Assembly: GCF_026625605.1 (NCBI RefSeq)
Contig: NZ_CP113054.1
Coordinates: forward strand, 4,836,001-4,900,000
Length of the DNA stretch: 64,000 nucleotides
From: Luteolibacter sp. SL250
GTDB taxonomy: Bacteria; Verrucomicrobiota; Verrucomicrobiia; Verrucomicrobiales; Akkermansiaceae
Reading direction: 5' to 3'
Below, in pieces: positions 34,020-42,232 of this stretch. The notes beneath the pieces were generated by a model that did not search any database, was not told where the DNA came from, and saw nothing but the letters and a program-made list of their open reading frames with translations. The translations under genes and the position numbers were made by a program. The stretch's first letter is position 1; the number at the start of each line of letters is the position of its first letter.

Positions 34020-34679
34020 TCAGAGCGAATCATCATCCACGCCCTCGCCGAATTTCAACCGCTTCACCGGAGGCAGGCCCAGCCGGAGCGCCCGCGCGTC
34101 CTCATTGACCTCCCGTGCCCAGACCAATTTCGCGAAAACCTCGGATGGGAGCGGACCGACCAGCGCGTCGATGATGGTGGGGACATTCTCCCGGTTCCTC
34201 ATGATGTTGCCATTGTGCAGGTCACAGATGATCCAGGCCTGCTCCTGCAGCCAGAAGACCGCGATCTCCCGGTTGAGGCGGGTGAATGGCGGGATGATCG
34301 CCCGGATGGCGTCCGTCGCCGCGCGCCGGTCCTTCAGGAAGTCGGCGTAGGGCATGGCCAGCGGCTGTTTCGCGATGAGGAAATTCCCGTCGTCCGACAG
34401 GCCGACGATCTCCGTAGGGTGCCCGCCCGCATCATTGAGGACGATGAGTTTTTCCAGGGTGTCCCGCAGCGTGGCGTCATGGAGGACGATCTCATGGCGC
34501 TCATCCTCCATCTGTTCGAGCGTGACCCGCTTTCCGAGCGAGCCATTGGCGCGGAGGTTGAACAGCTTGTAGACGACACGGGCTTCGTCATCCGCGAAGG
34601 GGTAGGCCTCCGCGCCGCTCCTGAGCTGGCGGAGTTCCTTCGACCCGAGCATGCCGTCGGCATCCAGGGTGATGCCCAT
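34020..34679 (-). CDS. Atypical protein-kinase-like protein
   Basis: 219 aa from the ATG at 34679, which is preceded by GGGGCGG and lies 14 bp after the small upstream gene; the same frame is open to a TTG at 34928, but that part lacks the codon bias of the neighbourhood. Kinase-like signatures in order: ARVVYKLFNL with candidate ATP-binding Lys38; ICDLHNGNIM with catalytic Asp153 and Asn158; PTIIDAL with Asp171 at the metal-binding DFG position. This fits the compact kinase fold of polyvalent or HipA-like proteins. No antitoxin or phage gene is nearby. Substrate unknown; biochemical activity is inferred. Confidence 0.55.
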   Translation of the reverse strand: MGITLDADGMLGSKELRQLRSGAEAYPFADDEARVVYKLFNLRANGSLGKRVTLEQMEDERHEIVLHDATLRDTLEKLIVLNDAGGHPTEIVGLSDDGNFLIAKQPLAMPYADFLKDRRAATDAIRAIIPPFTRLNREIAVFWLQEQAWIICDLHNGNIMRNRENVPTIIDALVGPLPSEVFAKLVWAREVNEDARALRLGLPPVKRLKFGEGVDDDSL

Positions 34680-34693
34680 CCGCCCCAGCGAAA

Positions 34694-34924
34694 TCAGCGG
34701 GACGTCGCGCCGGGAGGATTCTGAGGCAAAAGCTGCATTCCAAACATCAGCCTGAAGCGATTCCCGGGATGGAGTGCGTTGAGCTGCGTCCAGGATTCCG
34801 CCTGCTCGCTGGCGGTTAAGGGCAGAGCAAGCTGCTCGCTGAGCGGATGCTGGGCTTCCGAAATCAATGGCACTGGGCCGGTCGGTCCGGAAGTCGATTG
34901 CGAACTGGGCTGGGAAGAGTTCAT
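34694..34924 (-). CDS. Small hypothetical protein preceding the kinase-like gene
   Basis: 76 aa, MNSSQPSSQSTSGPTGPVPL..., ending QNPPGATSR. Its third-position GC is about 70 percent, better than the competing frame on the same strand, which supports it as coding. It has a Ser/Pro-rich disordered N-terminus and a short helical middle (LTASEQAESWTQLNAL). It matches no family I recognise. It sits immediately upstream of the kinase-like gene and is probably co-transcribed, so it could be a partner or regulator of that protein. Confidence 0.45.
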   Translation of the reverse strand: MNSSQPSSQSTSGPTGPVPLISEAQHPLSEQLALPLTASEQAESWTQLNALHPGNRFRLMFGMQLLPQNPPGATSR

Positions 34925-35033
34925 TCAAACGTGTGAGAGGGAATGCCTTGAGGATTCTGGCATCAGGAGCAGTCCCACCCGCATCCTAAACCAAGCCTCC
35001 GGCGGCTCAAGGATTTCCGGAGAAATGTCACCA

Positions 35034-35309
35034 TCACGCGATGATGGAGAAGCCCCGGACGCCCTCCAGCGGGGGGATCTCCTCCGCCATCAGGGACTTG
35101 ATGTGGTGCGCCACGTTCGATTCCTCCGCGATTTCCCGGATGAAGTCCTCCACCTCGCCCCGCTCCCCCATGACCTGGAGCTCCACCGTGCCGTCCGGAA
35201 GGTTTTTCACCCAGCCACAGACGTCAAAACCACGCGCCAGATCCTTCGCCGTGTAGCGGAAACCGACGCCTTGGACCCTACCGCTGAAAATCACCCGCTT
35301 TGCCATCAT
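35034..35309 (-). CDS. acyP: Acylphosphatase
   Basis: 91 aa, the usual length. Catalytic Arg is in SGRVQGVGFRYTAKDLA and catalytic Asn in GWVKNLPDGTVELQVMG. It hydrolyses acyl phosphates such as carbamoyl phosphate or 1,3-bisphosphoglycerate. Start is MMAKRV at 35309 (second Met at 35306); the open frame upstream runs into the repeat at 35369-35437 and should not be annotated as protein. The C-terminus, FSIIA, keeps the family ending. Confidence 0.93.
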   Translation of the reverse strand: MMAKRVIFSGRVQGVGFRYTAKDLARGFDVCGWVKNLPDGTVELQVMGERGEVEDFIREIAEESNVAHHIKSLMAEEIPPLEGVRGFSIIA

Positions 35310-35368
35310 CACGGCCCATTTCCCACGATCCGGCGGCACGGGTGAAGGATTTAATTCCGGAGACTTGC

Positions 35369-35437
35369 GGAGCGCGGACTTCAGTCCGCCCCAAAGAATC
35401 CAGCCAGCGAAACCAAGCGGACTGAAGTCCGCGCTCC
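35369..35437. repeat. 21-nt inverted repeat, second copy of the 21252-21321 element
   Basis: Arms 35369-35389 and 35417-35437 are perfect inverted copies and identical to the arms at 21252-21272 and 21301-21321. The 27-28-nt spacers are also closely similar (both begin CCCCA(A/T)AGAATCC). The arms contain the short hairpin GCGGACT-GA-AGTCCGC. The unit sits 6 bp past the stop of the membrane protein gene at 35444-35830 and ahead of acyP. Two near-identical loci 14 kb apart indicate a dispersed, probably MITE-like or REP-like element. Confidence 0.9.
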
Positions 35438-35443
35438 GTTCCC

Positions 35444-35830
35444 TCACGACCTCACCTCGTGGGCGAAGACGTACTTTTTGCAGGATTCGCAGACCAAAAA
35501 CAGATCCTCCATCTCGCCCTCGCCCTTTTCCCAGCGCTTTTCAAATTCAGTGCCGCAGTGGAGGCAGGCGCGCTTCGGGTGCATGATGCCCAGCACCAGC
35601 GCATAGATGCTGCTGGCGATGAAGACCGCCCAGCCCGGATTCGCCCATGTGGGCCGGCCCATCCATCCGGCGATGATCACGATGGTGGTGCCGATGCCAA
35701 CACCCACCGCACAGCCGATGTACTGGCGGCGCTTCCACCGCGCACGCCCGTCCAGCAGGGCCTGCGCGGCTTCGTCCAGGAAGTAGCCCTCATGGGGATA
35801 CTCCTTGATTTCGAGCGGCCGGGATCTCAC
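35444..35830 (-). CDS. Small membrane protein with zinc ribbon
   Basis: 128 aa with a GTG start that overlaps the TGA of the upstream thioredoxin gene (GTGA), so the two are translationally coupled. Two transmembrane helices (IGCAVGVGIGTTIVIIAGWMG and PGWAVFIASSIYALVLGIM) precede a zinc ribbon made of CLHCGTEFE and LVCESCKKY. Function is not known; the coupling to a redox-active thioredoxin protein hints at envelope work, but that is inference. Confidence 0.7.
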   Translation of the reverse strand: MRSRPLEIKEYPHEGYFLDEAAQALLDGRARWKRRQYIGCAVGVGIGTTIVIIAGWMGRPTWANPGWAVFIASSIYALVLGIMHPKRACLHCGTEFEKRWEKGEGEMEDLFLVCESCKKYVFAHEVRS

Positions 35831-36978
35831 TCGGCCAGGGCCTTGATGATCTGGCGGCGCACCTCAACGATGTCGAGCTTGTCGGTGTGCTTCCACAGGA
35901 TCTTGCCATCCTTGCCGAGCAGCACGGTGTGCGGCAGCGCGCCGGTCCAGTCCTTGTCGATGGCGTCCGCCAGCGGATCGGTGTTTTCTGCGGTCCAGAT
36001 GTAGTTGTTGGTGGTGCGGCCTTCCTCTTTCACGGAAGGGGCGGTCTTGTCCGAAAGCGCGGCGTGGCGGGAGGTGAGAAACTTGCCGACAACGGCCTTT
36101 TTCTCAGCAGGGTCGATGCTGATGGAGATGAACTCGAACGGGCGGTTCTGGAAGCGGCGGTAGGTTTCCACCAGTTCCGGAAACTCCGCGACGCACGGGC
36201 CGCAGGTGGTGGACCAGAAGTTGATGAGGCGGATCTTGTCCGTGCCGTTGGCGCGGAGCTTCTTCGCCAGGTCCACGCTCAGGTCCTCAACGGTGACCGG
36301 CTTGGCCTTCCAGTTCGCTTCGTCCTTCTCGACGTTGCTGGCCTTGAACAGCCATTTCGTGGAGCAGCCGAACGGGCGCGGGGTTTTCTCGCCCACTTCC
36401 TTGCCGGCGAGGGTGGCGTCCAGCGCGTCACGCAGGTAGCTCTTTTCCGTGGGGCCGGACTTCCGCTTCATGTCATCCATGCGGCCGGTGAAGACGAGCT
36501 TCCGCCCACCATCGAACAGGAACACGTGCGGAGTGGCCTGCGCGCCGCAGGCGGTGGCGAACTTCTGATTTTCTCCGTCGTAGAGGTAGGGGAAGGTCCA
36601 GCCGTTCTCCATGGCGAACGGAGTCATTTCCTCGAAGGAGTCATTGTAGGGGGAGTAGCCCAGCTCGTCCGGAGTGAGGCTGCCCGGGTTGTTGGCGTTC
36701 ACCGCCACCATGGCCACGCCCTTGCCCTTGTAGTCCTGGTAGATCTGCTCCATCCGGGTGGCCGCGCCCACGGCATCAGGACAGTGATTACAGGTGAAAA
36801 CAACGCAGAGGGCCTTCGCGTCCTTGTAGTCCGCCAGGGTGCGCGTCTTGCCATCGGTCCCTTTGAGGGAGAACTCAGGAGCGGGCGAGCCGATCTCGAG
36901 GACTTTCGGGATTTCCTGTCCGAAGGCGGGCGCGATGAGCGCGGCGGCCACGATTCCCAGTACGGTTTGGATTTTCAT
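35827..36978 (-). CDS. Secreted protein with two thioredoxin-fold domains
   Basis: 383 aa with a signal peptide (MKIQTVLGIVAAALIAPAFGQ); start at 36978 chosen for this reason. Domain 1 (~28-200) is AhpC/TSA-like with an unusual active site CNHC (VFTCNHCPDAVG). Domain 2 (~225-383) is TlpA-like with the redox motif CGPC (NFWSTTCGPCVAEFP). It likely reduces or isomerises exported protein thiols. The order, TSA-like domain followed by TlpA-like domain, is common in Verrucomicrobia and Planctomycetes. It is co-translated with the membrane protein downstream. Confidence 0.88.
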   Translation of the reverse strand: MKIQTVLGIVAAALIAPAFGQEIPKVLEIGSPAPEFSLKGTDGKTRTLADYKDAKALCVVFTCNHCPDAVGAATRMEQIYQDYKGKGVAMVAVNANNPGSLTPDELGYSPYNDSFEEMTPFAMENGWTFPYLYDGENQKFATACGAQATPHVFLFDGGRKLVFTGRMDDMKRKSGPTEKSYLRDALDATLAGKEVGEKTPRPFGCSTKWLFKASNVEKDEANWKAKPVTVEDLSVDLAKKLRANGTDKIRLINFWSTTCGPCVAEFPELVETYRRFQNRPFEFISISIDPAEKKAVVGKFLTSRHAALSDKTAPSVKEEGRTTNNYIWTAENTDPLADAIDKDWTGALPHTVLLGKDGKILWKHTDKLDIVEVRRQIIKALAE

Positions 36979-37147
36979 CAGACCCGGATACAAGCGGCGG
37001 AAGGGAAATCCTGCAAGGAATCTCCCATTCGCCGGGGGCCATCCATCCCGGCTCTGTTCCGGGAGCGGAGGGTGATGGCCGGCAACTGTCTTTTTTGTAT
37101 TGCTTCCGGGGTTGATCGCGTAGCCTTGGTTTCCAGTTCCCATATCC

Positions 37148-38290
37148 ATGAAACCCATCCCGTTCATCCTCCTTTCCCTCGCCCCGCTCGCCCACGCGGG
37201 ATTCCGCGCCCAGCCGATCGATGACAAGGTCACCATTGGCTACGGCCTAGCGGTGGCGGATGTGGATGGCGACGGCAAGGATGACATCCTGCTGGTGGAT
37301 GCAGCCCAGACCGTTTGGTACAAGAACCCGACCTGGGAGAAGCACACGCTGAGCGGAAAGCTGACGCCGAAGGATCACGTCTGCGTCTGTGCGAAGGACA
37401 TCGACGGCGACGGCAAGGCGGAGGTGGCGGTGGGCGCGGAGTGGGCACCGAACGATACGAAGGACAGCGGCGCGGTCTTCGCCCTCTTCCCCAGTGAGGA
37501 CCGGACGAAGCCTTGGAAGGAAAAGGCGCTGCACCGGGAGCCGACGACCCACCGCATGCACTGGGTGCTGGAGAAGCCGGGCGTTAACTTCCTCGCCGTG
37601 TTGCCGCTCCACGGCTGCGACAACGTGAAGGGCGAAGGCCCGGGCATCAAATTCCTGGGTTACCGTCCGGAAAAGGATCCGACCAAGGATTGGGCGACCT
37701 TTCTCCTGCACGAAGGCTTCCACATGGCCCACAACTTCGATCCCGTGAAGTGGCCCGGCAACGAGGAGGGAGAGAGCCTGCTGGTCGCCTGCAAGGAGGG
37801 AACCCACCTGCTCCAGCAAAGGGACGGGAAATGGAACGCCACCCGCATGACCGAAAAAGGCTCCGGCGAGGTTCGCACGGGCAGGCTGCCGGGAGGGAAG
37901 CGCTTCATCGCCACCATCGAGCCGATGCACGGCAACGAGGTGGTCATCAACCCGGAGAACGCGGAAGGGAAGCTGTGGTCGGAGAAACGCGTCGTACTGG
38001 ATGACACGCTGGCCCAGGGCCACGCACTGGCGGCGGCGGATTTCCTGGGACTCGGCCATGACCAGGTGGTGGCGGGCTGGCGCGAACCGTCGAAGGACAC
38101 GAAGAAGGTCGGCATCAGACTCTACGCTCCGAACGCGGATGGCACGGAGTGGAAGCTGCACTCGCTGGTCGATGACAACACCATGGCCTGCGAGGACATC
38201 AAGGCGGCGGACCTGAACGGTGACGGCAAGCCGGACCTCATCGCCTCCGGACGGGCGACGAAGAACCTCATCATTTACTGGAACGAATAA
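37148..38290 (+). CDS. Secreted FG-GAP/VCBS repeat protein
   Basis: 380 aa with a signal peptide (MKPIPFILLSLAPLAHA). Calcium-binding FG-GAP/EF-hand-like loops: DVDGDGKDD, DIDGDGKAE and, near the C-terminus, DLNGDGKPD, spaced as in beta-propeller proteins of the integrin-alpha-like class. Likely a seven-bladed propeller on the cell surface or in the periplasm; ligand unknown. It lies 8 bp upstream of a VOC family gene in the same direction, and divergent from the thioredoxin protein. Confidence 0.87.
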   Translation: MKPIPFILLSLAPLAHAGFRAQPIDDKVTIGYGLAVADVDGDGKDDILLVDAAQTVWYKNPTWEKHTLSGKLTPKDHVCVCAKDIDGDGKAEVAVGAEWAPNDTKDSGAVFALFPSEDRTKPWKEKALHREPTTHRMHWVLEKPGVNFLAVLPLHGCDNVKGEGPGIKFLGYRPEKDPTKDWATFLLHEGFHMAHNFDPVKWPGNEEGESLLVACKEGTHLLQQRDGKWNATRMTEKGSGEVRTGRLPGGKRFIATIEPMHGNEVVINPENAEGKLWSEKRVVLDDTLAQGHALAAADFLGLGHDQVVAGWREPSKDTKKVGIRLYAPNADGTEWKLHSLVDDNTMACEDIKAADLNGDGKPDLIASGRATKNLIIYWNE

Positions 38291-38298
38291 CAACGGCC

Positions 38299-38733
38299 AT
38301 GGAACCACGGGTCACCCTCATCACCCTCGGCGTGGCGGATCTGCCCCGCGCCGTCCGCTTTTACCGCGACGGCCTCGGCCTGCCGACGAACTACAAGGAC
38401 GGCGATCCCATCGCCTTCTTCGACACGCTGGGGACGAAGTTCTCCGTGTTTCCGCTCGCCGAGCTGGCCCACGACATTTCCCCGGAGACGAAGCCATGCG
38501 GTGGAGGATTCAGGGGCATCACGCTGGCCCACAACGTCCACGCGAAGGAAGAGGTGGCAGCGGTGCTGGCTGAGGCGCAGCGAGCCGGGGCCATCATTGT
38601 GAAGCCCGCGCAGGATGCCTTCTGGGGCGGGCACAGCGGCTACTTCACGGACCCGGACGGCCACTACTGGGAGGTCGCGTGGAATCCCCTGTCCCCGCTG
38701 GGCGAGGATGGATTCATGACGCTGGAGCCCTGA
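38299..38733 (+). CDS. VOC family protein (glyoxalase/bleomycin-resistance type)
   Basis: 144 aa with two betaalphabeta-beta-beta modules. It begins RVTLITLGVADLPRAVRFYRDGLGL and ends GHSGYFTDPDGHYWEVAWNP, with a metal-binding-type Glu in the last segment. Short VOC proteins act as glyoxalases, extradiol dioxygenases, epimerases or antibiotic-binding proteins; this one cannot be assigned further. It overlaps no neighbour and likely shares the transcript of the FG-GAP gene. Confidence 0.85.
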   Translation: MEPRVTLITLGVADLPRAVRFYRDGLGLPTNYKDGDPIAFFDTLGTKFSVFPLAELAHDISPETKPCGGGFRGITLAHNVHAKEEVAAVLAEAQRAGAIIVKPAQDAFWGGHSGYFTDPDGHYWEVAWNPLSPLGEDGFMTLEP

Positions 38734-39128
38734 CGGCCTGTTGAAATGGATGCGCCGTGGCGGGGCGTCACGGCCACTTTCCTTCTCCTTCCTCCCTCCT
38801 TTCCTCCATGATCGCGTAATAGGCTGTTGGCCGGATTTGTGACAGTGTCTTCACGTCAGCGCGACGGACGCCCCCCGACCGGAACAAAGACAAAATCTCC
38901 CCCCGAGAAACCAACTCCCCCCAAAAAGAAATCGGCAGGTGATTCCCCCCGCGGTGTCATCTGCCGATTGGATTTGGCGGGGTCCCTCACAGCGCACCTT
39001 GCATAGGTGGAGTGCGATTTCGCCCCCTCCCGCGGGAAGCGTCCATCCGCAGCGAACTGAGCGTCAACGCCTCCTGCCCCGGCACATGATCTGCGGATCT
39101 GGTTCCACCAATCCAACCCATTGGAACC
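38734..39128. other. Structured 395-bp leader region with four C6 tracts
   Basis: Contains no gene that I can support. Four CCCCCC tracts start at 38871, 38899, 38917 and 38945, spaced 28, 18 and 28 bp. The last lies in the loop of a 13-bp hairpin (AATCGGCAGGTGA 38930-38942 with TCATCTGCCGATT 38957-38969, one G-T pair). A weaker stem-loop follows (CACCT/AGGTG near 39000). It precedes the 50-aa gene and may be its untranslated leader. On the minus strand the four G6 runs could form a G-quadruplex. Confidence 0.5.
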
Positions 39129-39281
39129 ATGAAACAGAAACACGACCCGAAAACCAAGAAATCGCATCAGGAAAGCGAACATCCGTCCCGCAAGTCATCT
39201 TCCCCGCCGCAGGAGAGCAATCCACGCCGCCGCAGCGACAATGAGGCGAAGATCGAGAACGACATGATCCTCCGCCGCTGA
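39129..39281 (+). CDS. 50-aa highly charged small protein
   Basis: ATG at 39129 to TGA at 39281, 50 aa: KQKHDPKTKKSHQESEHPSR, a Ser/Pro stretch, then RRRSDNEAKIENDMILRR. It is rich in Lys, Arg, Glu and Ser with almost no hydrophobics, so probably disordered or nucleic-acid binding. A strong intrinsic terminator starts 34 bp after the stop. Its position in a long non-coding leader with an own terminator is the main evidence that it is expressed; it matches no family that I recognise. Confidence 0.6.
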   Translation: MKQKHDPKTKKSHQESEHPSRKSSSPPQESNPRRRSDNEAKIENDMILRR

Positions 39282-39315
39282 AATACGTCCGGGCAATCCA
39301 CTGACCCGGTGCACG

Positions 39316-39342
39316 CGGGCCGCCCATCCGGCGGCCCGTTTT
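39316..39342 (+). terminator. Intrinsic terminator of the 50-aa gene
   Basis: 9-bp perfect stem CGGGCCGCC (39316-39324) with GGCGGCCCG (39330-39338), 5-nt loop CATCC, followed by TTTT. GC-rich stem and U-tract are standard. Confidence 0.9.
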
Positions 39343-39691
39343 CGTGGGGAGACCTCCTCAATGCGCGGCCATCAGGCACCCCGCCAATGCCACAACGTGA
39401 AAGAGGACGATGATGAACGGCCAGAAAAGAAGCGAGCGCAGGAGGACGACGGGTGGCAAAGTGGTGGCAGAATCCGTCCAAACCCTAACATTAGCACCAA
39501 AAAAACAGGGAATTCCTCAGATAAACCCGGATTCACGTTCCGATGGCCGCTGCACGTGCGGAAATCCCGCGACGCTCCCCCCGGAAGCCGTCCATCCCGG
39601 ACAGCGAAGACGATGAGGCCATTTCTCCGTAGATTGAAACATCCCGGCGTTCTGGAGCTTATCATTTGCGCCATTTTCCCTTGAACCCATC
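39343..39691. other. Intergenic region before the phospholipase C gene
   Basis: About 350 bp without a supported gene. A short minus-strand frame (39358-39459, TTG start, 33 aa) encodes one hydrophobic helix (SLLFWPFIIVLFHVVALAG), but no ribosome-binding site is visible. A leading AT-rich stretch near 39660-39690 may hold the promoter of the downstream gene. Confidence 0.35.
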
Positions 39692-42232
39692 ATGCAATCA
39701 CGGCGCGACTTCATCCAAAGGGCGGCATTGCTCTCCGGCAGCCTCGGTACCATCGCCGCCATCCCCCCTTCGCTGCTCAGGGCACTCGAGATCGGGCCGA
39801 AGGACGGTTCCACTTTCATGGATGCGGAGCATGTCGTGATCCTGATGCAGGAGAACCGCTCGTTCGATCATGCCTTCGGAACGCTGTCCGGCGTCCGGGG
39901 ATTCGATGATCCGCGGGCGATCACCACGCCCGGCGGAAACCCGGTATGGCTGCAAACGGATGCGGCAGGCAGGACGTTCGCCCCCTTCGGACTGAACATC
40001 CACGGGACGAAGGCGACATGGATGGGCGACCTGCCCCATGACCGCGGCTCCGAAATCGCCGCAGGCAACAAGGGCAGGCATGACCAGTGGCTGAAGGTGA
40101 TGCACTCCGGGACCAAGGACTACGCGGAGATGCCACTCACACTCGGCCACTATGAACGCCGTGACATTCCCTTCTACCATGCCTTTGCGGACGCGTTCAC
40201 CATCTGCGACCAACACTTCTGCTCCGCGCAGACCTGCACGACGCCCAACCGCCTTTTCCTCTGGACCGGGACGAACCGTGACCCGCGCGATCCGTCGGCA
40301 CCCGTCGTCCTGCGCAACCAGCAGGTCGATCTGGATTCCCCGGCGGACTGGCCGACCTTCCCCGAGCGGCTGGAGGCAAACGGTGTTTCATGGAAGATCT
40401 ACCAGAACGAGATCACGATGCCCACTGGTCTGGGCCCCGGGGAAAGCGCATGGCTGGAGAACTTCGGCGACAACCCGATGGAATACTTCACCCAGTACCA
40501 TGTGGAGTTCCACCCCGCCCACCTCTCCCACCTGCAGGACCGGCGGGCCGCGCTCGAAATGACGATCCGCAGGCTGGAGGCAGGAGACCAGATTCCAGAG
40601 GAAAACATGGACCTCTATTCAGCGAAGGAGGCCCTCACCGCTCTCGAAACGGAGATCGGGCGTTGCTCGCCGGAAAATTTCCTCAAGCTGCCCGAATGGG
40701 AACGCAGCCTCCACCGGAAGGCCTTCTCCACCAACACGGGGGATCCGGACCACCGCCGGCTGGAAACACTGGTCTACCAGGACGACGGCATGGAGAGGCG
40801 GATGGAGGTTCCCGCCGGGGATGTGCTCCACCAGTTCCGCCAGGATGTGGACCAAGGGAAGCTCCCTGCCGTTTCATGGCTCGTGGCGCCGGCGAATTTC
40901 TCCGACCACCCGAGCGCACCGTGGTACGGGGCGTGGTATGTCTCCGAGGTGCTGGACATCCTCACCCGCGATCCGGAAGTGTGGCGGAAAACCATCCTCA
41001 TCCTGACCTACGACGAGAACGACGGTTACTACGACCACGTCCCCCCCTTCGTCCCTCCCCACCCGGCGGATGCGGGGAGCGGCGCTGTCTCCGGAGACCT
41101 GGACACCACCGGGGAGTTCGATGAACTGGGCCATCCCATCGGCCTCGGTTACCGCGTGCCGATGGTCATCGCCTCACCGTGGAGCCGGGGCGGGAATGTC
41201 TGTTCGCAGGTCTTCGACCACACTTCGGTCCTTCGGTTTCTGGAAGTGCTCCTGAAGGGCAGGACCCCGCAGCCCATCGTTGAAACGAACATCAGCGCGT
41301 GGCGCAGGACGATCTGCGGAGATCTCACCTCCACCTTCCAACCAGCGGGTGCCGGGCCGGCGAAAAACCCGCTCCCGCTGGAACGCGACACCTTTGTCGG
41401 AGCCATCCACAATGCGCGGTTCAAGGATGCCCCGGCGGGGTTCAGGAGCCTCACTCCGGAGGAAATCTCGGAGATCCGGCAGGATCCCGCCGGTTCCCCT
41501 CTCCTACCCCGCCAGGAACCCGGCACCCGGACATCACTCGCATTGCCATACGAGCTGCATGCCGACGGCTGGCTCTCAAAGGACGGCACCACCTTCAGCA
41601 TCATTTTCCGAACCGGAGAACGCTCGGCGGGTGCGCCATTCCAGGTGTATGCACCGGGAAACTTCCTTTCCTCCCGGACCGACCGGGATCCGGGGGTGGA
41701 GGAAGACGCCGTGATCCATGAAGCGGCACGGCGGTGGTCGTTCGCCGTCGAGGCGGGGCGGGAGGTGCGATACTCGTGGCCGGTGGCTTCGTTCGAAAAC
41801 GGGGTGTATCATCTGCGGGTCTATGGGCCGAACGGCTTTTACCGCGAATTCCGCGGGACCGCCGGTGACCCGCCCATACTGGTGCTGCCGGACTACGTGC
41901 CGCAGGGTCCCGCCATCCGGCTGGCGGTGGCGAACCGGCAGTCCTCCGGGGATCTCGCCTGCTCCGTGGAGGACGTTTCCTATGGAAGGCCCGCCGTCGC
42001 CCTCGCCATCCCTGCGGGTGGGCACGCCACCCTTCCGCTGGATCTCGCCGACAGCTCCGGGTGGTATGATTTCACGCTCCACATCGCGGGCCACGGGCCA
42101 TTCTCACGGCGCTGGGCGGGGCGGGTGGAGACGGGCAAGGCCGGCACCACCGATCCGTTGATCGGCCGCGGCGCGACGAAGACCGTCCTTCAGGAAGAGC
42201 CAGGAACAGAACCTTCCACCCGCCGGAACTGA
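39692..42232 (+). CDS. Tat-exported non-haemolytic-type phospholipase C
   Basis: 846 aa. A twin-arginine signal (QSRRDFIQRAALLSGSLGTIAA) opens the protein. The N-terminal ~520 residues form the phosphoesterase domain: HVVILMQENRSFDHAFGTLSGVRGF, the metal/substrate region HDQWLKVMHSG, and YDENDGYYDHVPPF. The remaining residues are the two C-terminal beta domains of phosphocholine-preferring phospholipase C (DVSYGRPAVALAIPAGGHATLPL). It hydrolyses phosphatidylcholine or related phosphodiesters outside the cytoplasm, giving diacylglycerol and a phosphorylated head group; it may serve phosphate scavenging. Length is in the family range. Confidence 0.92.
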   Translation: MQSRRDFIQRAALLSGSLGTIAAIPPSLLRALEIGPKDGSTFMDAEHVVILMQENRSFDHAFGTLSGVRGFDDPRAITTPGGNPVWLQTDAAGRTFAPFGLNIHGTKATWMGDLPHDRGSEIAAGNKGRHDQWLKVMHSGTKDYAEMPLTLGHYERRDIPFYHAFADAFTICDQHFCSAQTCTTPNRLFLWTGTNRDPRDPSAPVVLRNQQVDLDSPADWPTFPERLEANGVSWKIYQNEITMPTGLGPGESAWLENFGDNPMEYFTQYHVEFHPAHLSHLQDRRAALEMTIRRLEAGDQIPEENMDLYSAKEALTALETEIGRCSPENFLKLPEWERSLHRKAFSTNTGDPDHRRLETLVYQDDGMERRMEVPAGDVLHQFRQDVDQGKLPAVSWLVAPANFSDHPSAPWYGAWYVSEVLDILTRDPEVWRKTILILTYDENDGYYDHVPPFVPPHPADAGSGAVSGDLDTTGEFDELGHPIGLGYRVPMVIASPWSRGGNVCSQVFDHTSVLRFLEVLLKGRTPQPIVETNISAWRRTICGDLTSTFQPAGAGPAKNPLPLERDTFVGAIHNARFKDAPAGFRSLTPEEISEIRQDPAGSPLLPRQEPGTRTSLALPYELHADGWLSKDGTTFSIIFRTGERSAGAPFQVYAPGNFLSSRTDRDPGVEEDAVIHEAARRWSFAVEAGREVRYSWPVASFENGVYHLRVYGPNGFYREFRGTAGDPPILVLPDYVPQGPAIRLAVANRQSSGDLACSVEDVSYGRPAVALAIPAGGHATLPLDLADSSGWYDFTLHIAGHGPFSRRWAGRVETGKAGTTDPLIGRGATKTVLQEEPGTEPSTRRN

